Virus record (IMG/VR): IMGVR_UViG_3300030380_003829
Location: 1-29,373 of that record
Length of the DNA stretch: 29,373 nucleotides
Reading direction: 5' to 3' (one strand)
DNA from: a virus
The notes under the pieces were generated by a model, which was given only the letters and a program-made list of their open reading frames with translations, was not told the DNA's origin and did no database searches. Made by a program: the position numbers and the translations under genes. Positions within the stretch are counted from its first letter, which is position 1, and each line of letters begins with the position of its first letter. Shown here piece by piece: positions 19,962 to 28,245 of the stretch.

Positions 19962-20042
19962 ATGTATACTTGTTCACATACAGGCGGAGATATAAAAATA
20001 AAATACGTTTATGTTAAATCTAAAGACAGAAACATTGACTGA
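19962..20042 (+). CDS. Possible 26-residue peptide
   Basis: A 26-codon frame starting 2 nt after the previous stop (MYTCSHTGGDIKIKYVYVKS and six more) and overlapping the start of the holin-like gene. The tight spacing and protein-like content favour a real gene, but its small size leaves doubt. Function unknown. Confidence 0.4.
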   Translation: MYTCSHTGGDIKIKYVYVKSKDRNID

Positions 20043-20184
20043 TATAAAAATCTATGGTTTAAACATAGCGGCTGTAGCTACCTCTATGACTGATATAGAT
20101 GTTGCCTTGAAGATCATTGCAACTTTGATAGCCATCGGCTATACTGTTCATAAATGGTACATAATGTATGGAAAGAATAAGTGA
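20011..20184 (+). CDS. 57-residue holin-like membrane protein
   Basis: An N-terminal soluble part (MLNLKTETLTDIKIYGLNIA) is followed by one membrane helix (about 31-50, VALKIIATLIAIGYTVHKWY) and a short basic end. The order D-I/V-x-L-K-x-x-x-x-L-I-x-I-G-Y-T-x-x-K-W resembles small putative holins of Bacteroidota phages. It overlaps the endolysin gene by 17 bp, the usual holin-endolysin arrangement. A single helix would fit a pinholin-type or accessory holin. Confidence 0.65.
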   Translation: MLNLKTETLTDIKIYGLNIAAVATSMTDIDVALKIIATLIAIGYTVHKWYIMYGKNK

Positions 20185-20632
20185 ACATGTTTCATATCGT
20201 GAAGGGGTTAAATCAAATACTGCAACAAGGTTAAATATCGATAATACTCCTGATTCATATGCCCTTAGTAATATGACGGCAATATCAATACATTTATTTG
20301 AACCTTTGAGGCGGTGGGTTGGGGGACCAATCAAAATTAATTCTTTTTATAGATCTGAAGATTTAAATAAAGCTATTGGCGGAAGTTCACGCAGCCAACA
20401 TTGTCAAGGACGCGCAATAGATATAGATGATACTTTTGGTTATAAAACAAACGCTGAAATGTTTTACTTTTTAAAAGGCACCCTGAACTTTGATCAAATT
20501 ATCTGGGAGTTTGGAGATGACAAAAACCCAGACTGGGTTCATATGAGCTTTATATCTTTTAACGAAAACAGAGGTCGAGCACTAATAGCTTACCGGGAGA
20601 AGGGTAAAACTAAATACAAAAACTATGAGTAA
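20168..20632 (+). CDS. Endolysin, peptidase M15 family
   Basis: A 154-residue zinc peptidase of the M15 (D-Ala-D-Ala/L-Ala-D-Glu carboxypeptidase-like) family. SRSQHCQGRAIDID (74-87) gives the zinc ligands His78 and Asp85 in the S-x-H-x-x-G-x-A-x-D motif, and WEFGDDKNPDWVHMSF (113-128) supplies the catalytic acid region and third zinc ligand His125. The N-terminus VSYREGVKSNTATRLNIDNT matches the segment that precedes the domain in many phage homologues. There is no signal peptide, so export would depend on a holin; two candidates flank it. It cleaves peptidoglycan cross-links at lysis. Confidence 0.9.
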   Translation: MERISEHVSYREGVKSNTATRLNIDNTPDSYALSNMTAISIHLFEPLRRWVGGPIKINSFYRSEDLNKAIGGSSRSQHCQGRAIDIDDTFGYKTNAEMFYFLKGTLNFDQIIWEFGDDKNPDWVHMSFISFNENRGRALIAYREKGKTKYKNYE

Positions 20633-21125
20633 GCCAAAGAAAAAGTTTGGCCAAACTACAGTAGGGCGCTTGCTTAAAGCGTCTGTTGGCCTTATTAACC
20701 CAACACTAGGAAAATTAATTCAAGGTGACATGTCGGTTGAACAAGTTGTGTCATCTATAAAAAACTCAGACGCACCCGCTGAAGATAAAATACGAGCTCA
20801 AGAGATGGTTCTAGAAGCATACGAGGCTGAGGTTGCTGACCGTGCGTCTGCTAGGCAACGAGAAATGTCGGCATTAGCTTCTGGGTCAAATGATATACTA
20901 TTTAAAACAGTAGGCTGGGGAATAACTATTTGTTTTGTTGGGGTTGTTGCGGGAGCGATTGGTTTGTGGGAGATACCAGAAGAGTCGAAGCGTTTGTTTG
21001 ACATGGGTTTTGGCGCGGTAGTCGCAGCATTTACACAAGTAATTGGTTATTATTTTGGATCATCAGCTGGCAGCAAGCATAAAACCAACTTAATAAATTC
21101 AAATGGCGAAGGCACTCAACCTTAG
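20625..21125 (+). CDS. 3TM-type holin
   Basis: A 166-residue protein like the holin family first described for gene transfer agent release (GTA holin, 3TM). A basic N-terminal part is followed by a helix with EVADRASARQREMSALASGS (69-88), then membrane helices at about 91-115 (ILFKTVGWGITICFVGVVAG) and 126-148 (GFGAVVAAFTQVIGYYFGSS), ending with the characteristic Y-Y-F-G-S-S-x-G-S-x-x-K. Overlap with the endolysin gene (8 bp) supports a lysis role. It probably forms the membrane lesion that releases the endolysin. Confidence 0.8.
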   Translation: MSKPKKKFGQTTVGRLLKASVGLINPTLGKLIQGDMSVEQVVSSIKNSDAPAEDKIRAQEMVLEAYEAEVADRASARQREMSALASGSNDILFKTVGWGITICFVGVVAGAIGLWEIPEESKRLFDMGFGAVVAAFTQVIGYYFGSSAGSKHKTNLINSNGEGTQP

Positions 21126-21240
21126 TAATTATCAAATAAAAGCCAAAATAAAGCGGCCAGGAGTCCACTCAAAAACTAAATCCTCCGCACTTAAATCTTC
21201 TAAGAACTATCGCAAAAGGTATAGAGGGCAAGGGCGTTAA
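21103..21240 (+). CDS. 45-residue basic peptide, RPGVHSKTKSS type
   Basis: Starts within the end of the holin gene (23-bp overlap). The sequence IKRPGVHSKTKSSALKSSKN then YRKRYRGQGR is a pattern that recurs in small proteins of Bacteroidota phages: R-x-G-x-H-x-K-x-K-x-S...K-N-Y-x-K-x-Y-R-G-Q-G. It is strongly basic, like the array at 10481-12408 but placed apart from it. It is possibly a virion or DNA-binding peptide. Confidence 0.7.
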   Translation: MAKALNLSNYQIKAKIKRPGVHSKTKSSALKSSKNYRKRYRGQGR

Positions 21241-21248
21241 AATATTTG
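21241..21248 (+). promoter_or_regulatory. Possible promoter, -7 element
   Basis: AATATTTG fits TAnnTTTG except for the first position, 30 nt before the ATG at 21279, in one of the few gaps of the right arm. It would start the packaging and head transcript. Confidence 0.35.
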
Positions 21249-21278
21249 TATCTTTATATCTTAATTAAATCAAATCAA

Positions 21279-21503
21279 ATGGATATAAGGAAGATATCTG
21301 TGGGGCCTGATTATAAGTCGGGAGCGATGCATTACTTGGTGGGGCAAGAGGTCTTAAACGGAAGTTATTTTATACATTTAATACAGCATGACATCAGCTC
21401 TAATTCTATAAAAATATGGATTCAAAGAAAAGATGAAATTGTTTTATGGAAAGAGTTTACATCACCCATGCCTATATCTATTGAATACAACATTAATTTT
21501 TGA
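21279..21503 (+). CDS. Unknown small protein before the packaging genes
   Basis: A 74-residue protein from ATG 21279. A longer TTG-initiated frame would begin upstream of any sensible leader, and the chosen start has the AAATCAA leader also seen before groEL. It is beta-rich (GAMHYLVGQEVLNGSYFIHL, SNSIKIWIQRKDEIVLWKEF). Its TGA overlaps the next ATG (TGATG), so the two are probably coupled. No family recognised. Confidence 0.7.
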   Translation: MDIRKISVGPDYKSGAMHYLVGQEVLNGSYFIHLIQHDISSNSIKIWIQRKDEIVLWKEFTSPMPISIEYNINF

Positions 21504-22066
21504 TGAAATCTCCTTTTTATTTTATTGTCAAACCTCTCAAGGGCAGAAGGTACAATAATACAAAATCAATAAGCGGCATTGAATTCATAACAAGTTCTTC
21601 AGAAGAAGACTATACCGTAGCAAACCGAGAGGGCATTGTTACAGAAACACCATTAAACTACACGGGTCCGATTAAGATAGGTGATATCCTTTTAGTACAC
21701 CACAATGTTTTTAAATATTATAATGATATGAAGGGTCGTCAGCAAAGCGGAAAGAGTTATTTTAAAGATGATTTATTTTTTATTGATAATGACCAGTTTT
21801 ACATGTATAAGCAAGATGGCAAGTGGCACAGTCACGACAGGTATTGTTTTGTAAAGGCGATAGACAAGCAAGATTCATTTATGTTTAAAAGAGGGAATGA
21901 AGAGCCGCTTATGGGAGAGATGGTATATCCTAATAAATATTTAATTTCTCAAGGTGTTAATACTGGTTCAACAGTAAGTTTTCAACCTGACAGTGAGTAT
22001 GAGTTTGAGGTTGATGGCGAGAAACTTTATCGAATGTATGACCATCAAATAACAATGACACTATGA
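21503..22066 (+). CDS. Divergent GroES (Cpn10)-fold protein
   Basis: A 187-residue protein whose first 115 residues follow the Cpn10 plan. These are a start strand FYFIVKPLKGRRY, a loop, then GIEFITSSSEEDYTVANREG with a GIVTETP strand, PIKIGDILLVHHNVF (the V-K-x-G-D-x-V strand of GroES) and a closing strand near HDRYCFVKAI. About 70 more residues (FKRGNEEPLMGEMVYPNKYL and on) form an extra domain not present in GroES. It is encoded immediately before the terminase genes, so it may assist head assembly, or it may simply reuse the fold in a structural protein. The fold call is by eye; confidence in real co-chaperonin activity is low. Confidence 0.55.
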   Translation: MKSPFYFIVKPLKGRRYNNTKSISGIEFITSSSEEDYTVANREGIVTETPLNYTGPIKIGDILLVHHNVFKYYNDMKGRQQSGKSYFKDDLFFIDNDQFYMYKQDGKWHSHDRYCFVKAIDKQDSFMFKRGNEEPLMGEMVYPNKYLISQGVNTGSTVSFQPDSEYEFEVDGEKLYRMYDHQITMTL

Positions 22067-22344
22067 GCTCAGAACTTTTGAAATTACAAATTATAGAAGC
22101 TGGGAGAAAAGCAGTTGAACAGCTTATTAAGGTTGCTAAAGAAGATATAATAAAACCAGACCCGGAGGATGAGCTTGCCGCAGATAGATTAAAAAATGCA
22201 GCAGCTACCAAAAAACTTGCAATATTTGATGCTTTTGATATATTAAACAAAATAGATGTAGAGAAAGAAAATATAACTATTAATCAAACTAATGGAGACA
22301 AGATCCAAACTAAACAAGGGTTTGCCGAAAGACGATCAAAATAG
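22063..22344 (+). CDS. Possible small terminase subunit
   Basis: A 93-residue, mostly helical protein (LQIIEAGRKAVEQLIKVAKE, DELAADRLKNAAATKKLAIF) directly upstream of the large terminase and overlapping it. Length, helical content and position fit a small terminase (TerS), although no helix-turn-helix motif is obvious. TerS binds the packaging start site and regulates TerL. It overlaps the upstream gene by 4 bp. Confidence 0.55.
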   Translation: MSSELLKLQIIEAGRKAVEQLIKVAKEDIIKPDPEDELAADRLKNAAATKKLAIFDAFDILNKIDVEKENITINQTNGDKIQTKQGFAERRSK

Positions 22345-24568
22345 ATTGTTTTATGAGGTAAAAAACCTTGTGCCCAATTCAGTGCTAACAAAAAAAAATA
22401 AAGCAAAGACTTGGGTATATGGTTATAGCGAAAAGTACGACATGGTGGTCATAACTAAGCAAGGCCAAATTGGAAAAATTGTAAACATAAACGGTTTAAA
22501 TATTGCTCTTCCTATACAACCCAATAAAGTTGACAAAAGATCAGACATCAATAACAAACAGTATTGGGAAAGAAAAGAATTGCCCAAAGAACTTAATCGA
22601 ATACCATCCATATTCCAATGGAATGAAATGGCAAGTGTTTTTAAAAACAGATGGGTTGATTATATTGAACAAGAATTTGATCGTAGAGATGATGGCTATT
22701 GGTTTTATAATAATGGCAAACCCACATACATTACTGGATCTCACTACATGTACCTTCAGTGGACTAGCATTGACGTTGGATATCCAGACTTTAGAGAAGC
22801 AAATAGAATTTTTTTCATCTTTTGGGAAGCATGCAAAGCTGATAAACGGTCTTTTGGATTAGTATACCTTAAGATTAGACGTTCTGGGTTTTCATTTATG
22901 GGATCCTCTGAGTGTGTAAATACCGGAACCCTTGTAAAAGATTCTAGGGTTGGTATATTGTCAAAGACAGGATCAGATGCTAAAAAAATGTTTACTGATA
23001 AAGTTGTTCCTATAGCCAATAGACTTCCATTCTTTTTTAAGCCAATCCAAGATGGGATGGATAAGCCTAAAACAGAATTAGCTTTTAGAATACCTGCATC
23101 CAAAATTACCAAAAAGAATATGTATGATGCTGTTGATGATGAGTTGTATGGCTTAGACACCACTATAGATTGGAAAAATACTGATGAAAATTCATATGAC
23201 GGAGAAAAGTTACTATTATTAGTACATGACGAAAGTGGAAAATGGGTAAAGCCAAACAACATCCTTAATAATTGGAGGGTGACAAAAACCTGTTTGCGTT
23301 TAGGAAGCAAGATTATTGGCAAGTGTATGATGGGCTCAACATCAAACGCCCTCAGCAAAGGAGGCGATAATTTTAAAAAGCTTTATGAAGATTCTAATAT
23401 AGCAACAAGAAATAGTAACGGTCAAACCAAAAGCGGAATGTATTCTTTGTTTATTCCTATGGAGTGGAACATGGAAGGATTTATTGACAAACATGGAATG
23501 CCTGTTTTTTATAAACCTGAAAAAGATATTTTAGGAGTCGATGATGAATATATAGGGAATGGTGCAGTTGATTATTGGCAAGCAGAAGTAGACTCCTTAA
23601 AAAGTGATGCCAATGCTTTGAATGAATTTTATAGGCAATTTCCTAGAACTGAATCTCATGCTTTTAGGGATGAGAGTAAAACATCATTATTTAATCTTAC
23701 GAAAATATATCAACAAATAGATTACAATGATTCATTAATAATAGAGCATCACGTTACACGAGGCAGATTTTACTGGGAAAATGGAGTAAAAGATTCTAGA
23801 GTAATATTTTCTCCTGACCCTAAAGGAAGATTCAGAATCTCTTGGATGCCAAATAAAAACATAACCAATAAAAAATATAAAAAATATAATCATTATTTTC
23901 CCTTGAATGAACATATTGGTGCTTTTGGATGTGACTCATACGATATTTCAGGCACCGTTGTAGGAAGAGGGTCTAATGGGGCGCTCCATGGGTTGACTAA
24001 GTTTAACATGGAAGAAGCTCCTAGTAATGAGTTTTTTTTAGAATATGTAGCAAGACCACAAACTGCAGAAATATTTTTTGAGGAAGTTTTGATGGCGTGT
24101 GTATTCTATAGTATGCCAATACTGATAGAGAATAATAAACCGAGGTTACTTTATCATTTTAAAAATAGGGGCTACAGGGGATTTTGTATGAATAGACCCG
24201 ATAAACATTTTAATAAATTATCTAAAACGGAAAAAGAGTTAGGAGGGATACCTAATACATCTGAAGACGTAAAACAATCACATGCCTCAGCCATAGAGTC
24301 TTATATTGAAAAGCACATAGGATTGGATTTGTCAGGAGCTTATAGGGACCCTGTGGAGATGGGCAGCATGTATTTTACTAGAACTTTAGATGAGTGGGCA
24401 AGATTTGATATTAACAATAGGACTAAGTATGACGCTAGTATTAGCTCTGGTTTAGCTATAATGGCGAACCAGAAAAACCTTTATTTGCCCGAACAAAAAC
24501 AAAACAAAATAAATCTTAACTTTGCTAGATATACTAATAACGGAATTTATAGTGAATTAATCAAATAG
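22292..24568 (+). CDS. terL: Terminase large subunit
   Basis: A 758-residue packaging motor. The Walker A-like segment is YLKIRRSGFSFMGSSE (192-207), an R-x-G-x-S form lacking the usual G-K-S/T. Walker B is LLLLVHDESG (306-315) with the catalytic Asp-Glu. The coupling motif is MMGSTS (345-350). The C-terminal nuclease begins at IGAFGCDSYDISGT (541-554) with acidic residues Asp547 and Asp550. It is longer than many TerL proteins (about 450-600). The ATG at 22292 overlaps the preceding gene by 53 bp; an in-frame TTG at 22322 is an alternative start. It packages DNA through the portal encoded next. Confidence 0.88.
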   Translation: METRSKLNKGLPKDDQNRLFYEVKNLVPNSVLTKKNKAKTWVYGYSEKYDMVVITKQGQIGKIVNINGLNIALPIQPNKVDKRSDINNKQYWERKELPKELNRIPSIFQWNEMASVFKNRWVDYIEQEFDRRDDGYWFYNNGKPTYITGSHYMYLQWTSIDVGYPDFREANRIFFIFWEACKADKRSFGLVYLKIRRSGFSFMGSSECVNTGTLVKDSRVGILSKTGSDAKKMFTDKVVPIANRLPFFFKPIQDGMDKPKTELAFRIPASKITKKNMYDAVDDELYGLDTTIDWKNTDENSYDGEKLLLLVHDESGKWVKPNNILNNWRVTKTCLRLGSKIIGKCMMGSTSNALSKGGDNFKKLYEDSNIATRNSNGQTKSGMYSLFIPMEWNMEGFIDKHGMPVFYKPEKDILGVDDEYIGNGAVDYWQAEVDSLKSDANALNEFYRQFPRTESHAFRDESKTSLFNLTKIYQQIDYNDSLIIEHHVTRGRFYWENGVKDSRVIFSPDPKGRFRISWMPNKNITNKKYKKYNHYFPLNEHIGAFGCDSYDISGTVVGRGSNGALHGLTKFNMEEAPSNEFFLEYVARPQTAEIFFEEVLMACVFYSMPILIENNKPRLLYHFKNRGYRGFCMNRPDKHFNKLSKTEKELGGIPNTSEDVKQSHASAIESYIEKHIGLDLSGAYRDPVEMGSMYFTRTLDEWARFDINNRTKYDASISSGLAIMANQKNLYLPEQKQNKINLNFARYTNNGIYSELIK

Positions 24569-27004
24569 ATGGAAGACGTAAAAATTAATATTTCATCTGT
24601 AGGTTTTCCAAGTCAGTTTGTATCAGACTCAGAAAAGGCAACCAAGGAATTTGGTTTACAGATAGGACAAGCGATACAATATGAGTGGTTTAGAAAAGAT
24701 TCTAACGGATGTAGGTACTACAGTCAATGGAGAGACTTTAACAGATTAAGACTTTACGCTAGAGGAGAACAGTCAATTGCTAAGTACAAAAACGAATTAG
24801 CAGTGGATGGGGATTTATCATACTTAAATCTAGATTGGACGCCCGTTCCAATTCTTCCGAAATTTGTAGACGTTGTAGTAAATGGTATGCAAGACAGACT
24901 CTTTAAAGTTAAAGCATATGCCCAAGACGCACTATCTCAAGCTAAAAGAAGCAAGTATCAAGATATGATTGAAGGTCAAATGGCCGCCAAAGACATTTTG
25001 AATACGGTACAACAGAACACAGGCTTCGATCCTTTTATTATGAATCCTGATGACTTACCCTCTAGTGATGAAGAGTTGTCTCTTTATATGAATTTAAATT
25101 ATAAGCCAGCCATAGAGATTGCGGAAGAGGAGGCAATCGATACAATGTTTGCCGAAAACCATTATGAGGATATTAGAAAAAGAATAGATTATGATCAAAT
25201 GGTAGTTGGCATCGGCATAGCCAAGCATGAATTTTTACCAGGGGCTGGTATAAAAGTTTCTTATGTAGATCCTGCTAATGTTGTTTATAGTTATACCGAA
25301 GATCCATTTTTTAAAGATTGTTTTTATTGGGGTGAAATTAAAACAGTTTCCATAACGGAATTAAATAAAATAGATACTAGCTTAACAACAGAAGACCTTG
25401 AAAAAATATCTCAATATAGTCAAAGCTGGTATGATTATTTTAACACTGCACAGTATTATGAGAATGATATATTTTATCGGGACACTTGTACACTAATGTA
25501 TTTTAATTACAAGACAACTAAAAAGATGGTCTATAAGAAAAAGATCAATGAGAATGGTTCGTCTCGAATGATTGAAAAAGATGATACTTTTAATCCACCC
25601 GAAGAAATGCTTGATGAAGGCAACTTTGAAAAAATTGAAAAAACTATTGATGTTTGGTATGACGGAGTTATGGTTATGGGAACAAACATTATATTAAAGT
25701 GGGAGCTTGCCAAAAACATGGTAAGGCCCAAGTCATCTTCTCAACACGCTATGCCTAATTATGTAGCAGCTGCTCCAAGAATGTACAAAGGTGTTATTGA
25801 GTCGTTGGTAAGAAGAATGATACCTTTTGCAGACCTCATACAAATGACGCATTTGAAACTCCAGCAAGTTATCGCAAGAGTTGTGCCTGATGGGGTATAT
25901 ATCGATGCGGATGGATTGAATGAGGTGGATTTAGGAACTGGAGCAGCATATAATCCTGAAGACGCATTAAGGTTATATTTTCAAACCGGTAGTGTTATCG
26001 GGAGAAGTTATACCCAAGAAGGTGAATACAATCAAGGTAAAGTCCCTATACAACAGCTCACTAGTAATTCTGGAGCTTCAAAGACGCAAATGCTGATAGC
26101 TAATTATAACCATTATTTAGACATGATAAGGTCGGTAACAGGATTAAATGAAGCAAGAGATGGTTCCACCCCGAACCCAGACGCTTTAGTTGGCGTTCAA
26201 AAGTTAGCAGCACTCAGCTCAAATACAGCTACCCGACATATATTAGATGGAAGTCTTTACATATATCGTACTTTGGCTGAGGCCTTAACGTATAGGGTAG
26301 CTGATATTTTAGAGTATTCAGAATTTAAAGAAGATTTTGTAAATAAAATAGGAAAATATAATGTTAGTATTTTAGGAGAAATAGCTGACTTGTATATTTA
26401 TGACTTTGGTGTGTTTATAGAGTTATCTCCAGATGAGGAACAAAAGGCAATGCTTGAACAAAATATACAGATGGCATTGTCTAAAGGAGATATAAACCTT
26501 GAAGATGCTATTGATATAAGAGAGATAAAAAATATTAAGCTTGCAAATCAACTACTTAAAGTTAAGCGTAAATCTAAACAGGAGCAGGACGAACAAAAAG
26601 AAATGCAGAAACAAGCTATGATTTCTCAGCAGCAACTTAAATCTCAAGAGTTAGCCGCCCAAGTTGCCATACAAAAAATAGAACTTGAAACCCAAGGTAA
26701 ATTAAAGTATAAGCAAGGAGAGATGCAGCTTGAAATTGAGCGTAATAAAGTTGAAGCCCAGCTTAAAAGTCAATTAATGGAGCAAGAGTTTAACTATAAC
26801 CTGCAGCTCCGAAATATGGATGGGATAGCACTGTCTAATCGAGAGCAATCTAGAGAAGACGCAAAGAGTAAAAGAATTAGTCAGCAAAATACTGAACAGT
26901 CAAAATTAATAAACCAAAGAAAAAATAATCTTCCACCCCTAAATTTTGAGTCAAATGAGGATAGTTTGGATGGTTTTGACTTAGCAGAGTTTGAGCCTAG
27001 ATAA
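24569..27004 (+). CDS. Portal protein
   Basis: An 811-residue protein starting directly after the terminase stop, the expected place for the portal. Typical portal features are the W-T-P-V-P-I-L-P-K-F-V-D-V-V-V-N-G-M-x-D region (about 91-110), a long alpha/beta central part with YNHYLDMIRSVTGLNEARDG (the conserved helix that faces the channel) followed by an N-P-D-A-L-V-G-V-Q segment, and a Gln/Lys-rich coiled coil (about 650-780: QQLKSQELAAQVAIQKIELE and on). The protein ends acidic (LAEFEPR). It forms the dodecameric ring for DNA entry and exit. The length fits short-tailed phages and crAss-like relatives. Confidence 0.85.
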   Translation: MEDVKINISSVGFPSQFVSDSEKATKEFGLQIGQAIQYEWFRKDSNGCRYYSQWRDFNRLRLYARGEQSIAKYKNELAVDGDLSYLNLDWTPVPILPKFVDVVVNGMQDRLFKVKAYAQDALSQAKRSKYQDMIEGQMAAKDILNTVQQNTGFDPFIMNPDDLPSSDEELSLYMNLNYKPAIEIAEEEAIDTMFAENHYEDIRKRIDYDQMVVGIGIAKHEFLPGAGIKVSYVDPANVVYSYTEDPFFKDCFYWGEIKTVSITELNKIDTSLTTEDLEKISQYSQSWYDYFNTAQYYENDIFYRDTCTLMYFNYKTTKKMVYKKKINENGSSRMIEKDDTFNPPEEMLDEGNFEKIEKTIDVWYDGVMVMGTNIILKWELAKNMVRPKSSSQHAMPNYVAAAPRMYKGVIESLVRRMIPFADLIQMTHLKLQQVIARVVPDGVYIDADGLNEVDLGTGAAYNPEDALRLYFQTGSVIGRSYTQEGEYNQGKVPIQQLTSNSGASKTQMLIANYNHYLDMIRSVTGLNEARDGSTPNPDALVGVQKLAALSSNTATRHILDGSLYIYRTLAEALTYRVADILEYSEFKEDFVNKIGKYNVSILGEIADLYIYDFGVFIELSPDEEQKAMLEQNIQMALSKGDINLEDAIDIREIKNIKLANQLLKVKRKSKQEQDEQKEMQKQAMISQQQLKSQELAAQVAIQKIELETQGKLKYKQGEMQLEIERNKVEAQLKSQLMEQEFNYNLQLRNMDGIALSNREQSREDAKSKRISQQNTEQSKLINQRKNNLPPLNFESNEDSLDGFDLAEFEPR

Positions 27005-27030
27005 TGTTAAAAGTGTATATAAATTTTATA

Positions 27031-27038
27031 TAACTTTG
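27031..27038 (+). promoter_or_regulatory. Promoter for scaffold and capsid genes, -7 element
   Basis: TAACTTTG matches TAnnTTTG, 27 nt before the ATG at 27066, inside the 61-bp gap after the portal gene. It could boost expression of the scaffold-like and capsid proteins, which are needed in high copy. No clear -33 TTG. Confidence 0.55.
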
Positions 27039-27065
27039 TAATTAATAAAATCAAATCTAAATCTA

Positions 27066-28223
27066 ATGGAAATTAAAGTAAGAGAATTAACTGACGTTGA
27101 AGAAAAGTCAGTGCAAGAAGTAGAGCAAGAATTGCTAGACAAGCATGAAGCTCAACAAGAATTGAAGTTTGATGATGAAACTAAGGTTGAATCAAAAGAA
27201 GAACCTGCTGTCGAAGAATTAGAAGAAAAGCAGGACGAAGTAGAAGATACAACAAGTGAGCCTCAGGAGGAATCAGCTGAGGAAAAGAGTGCTTCTAAAG
27301 AATTATCAGAAGAAGAAGTTCTTTCATATATTGGAAATAGATACGGTAAGGAAATCAATTCTATTGATGAATTGGTTGCCGCAAGAGAAGAGGCGCCAGA
27401 AATGCCTGAAGATGTAGCGGCTTACTTTAAGTATAAAAAAGAAACAGGAAGAAGCATCGAAGACTTTGTAAAATTACAGAGAGATTATTCAGATGTTAAT
27501 CCTGATAGTTTGGTAAGAGAATATTTGACAATTACTGAGGAAGGTTTAGATCCTGAAGACATAGATTCCTTGATGGAGGATTATGAATACGATGAGGAAA
27601 TAGATGATGATTCAACAATTAAGAAGATTAAATTATCAAAGAAAAAAATTACTGCTAAAGCAAAAAAGTTTTTTAAGGAACAGCAAGAACAATACAAGTT
27701 ACCCCTTGAGTCAAGGGAAAACAAGTTCACTGATACTGAAGAATATAATGCTTATAAGCAGTATGTGAATACGGCTCAAAGTCAACAGGAAGAGGCTAAA
27801 CGCAAAAGCGAATGGTTTGTCAAAAAAAGCGACGAAATATTCAACAATGAATTTAAAGGTTTTAAGTTCAATTTAGATCAAAGCGAATTATTCTTTACAC
27901 CTGGTAGTGCTTCTGAATTAAAAAAGGCTCAAGAAACGCCAATGAATTTTGTAAATAAATTTATTGACGATCAAGGGCTTTTGCAAGATGCAGAAGGGTA
28001 CCACCGATCTTTAGCTATTGCAATGAATCCCGAAAAGTTTGCTCAGTTTTTTTATGAGCAAGGTAAATCAAGTGCAACAGAAAATGTAATGCGTAAGACT
28101 AAAAACATTGATATGTCTGAACGTTCTACTCCTGAAGCAGTTGCTAAATCCGGGTTTCAAGTTAAATCAGTATCATCGCCATCAAGCAATGGTCTGAGAA
28201 TTAAAAGTGTAAAAAGAACTTAA
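27066..28223 (+). CDS. Scaffold-like acidic protein
   Basis: A 385-residue protein located between the portal and the major capsid protein, the standard place for a scaffold. The first 110 residues are almost all Glu, Asp, Lys and Gln (EEPAVEELEEKQDEVEDTTS). The middle is helical with coiled-coil character (about 210-250), and the protein ends in a basic tail (GLRIKSVKRT), the usual capsid-binding feature of scaffolds. No protease motif is seen. It would direct capsid shell assembly and then leave the particle. Confidence 0.75.
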   Translation: MEIKVRELTDVEEKSVQEVEQELLDKHEAQQELKFDDETKVESKEEPAVEELEEKQDEVEDTTSEPQEESAEEKSASKELSEEEVLSYIGNRYGKEINSIDELVAAREEAPEMPEDVAAYFKYKKETGRSIEDFVKLQRDYSDVNPDSLVREYLTITEEGLDPEDIDSLMEDYEYDEEIDDDSTIKKIKLSKKKITAKAKKFFKEQQEQYKLPLESRENKFTDTEEYNAYKQYVNTAQSQQEEAKRKSEWFVKKSDEIFNNEFKGFKFNLDQSELFFTPGSASELKKAQETPMNFVNKFIDDQGLLQDAEGYHRSLAIAMNPEKFAQFFYEQGKSSATENVMRKTKNIDMSERSTPEAVAKSGFQVKSVSSPSSNGLRIKSVKRT

Positions 28224-28245
28224 TATTAATTAAAAATTTATTATC

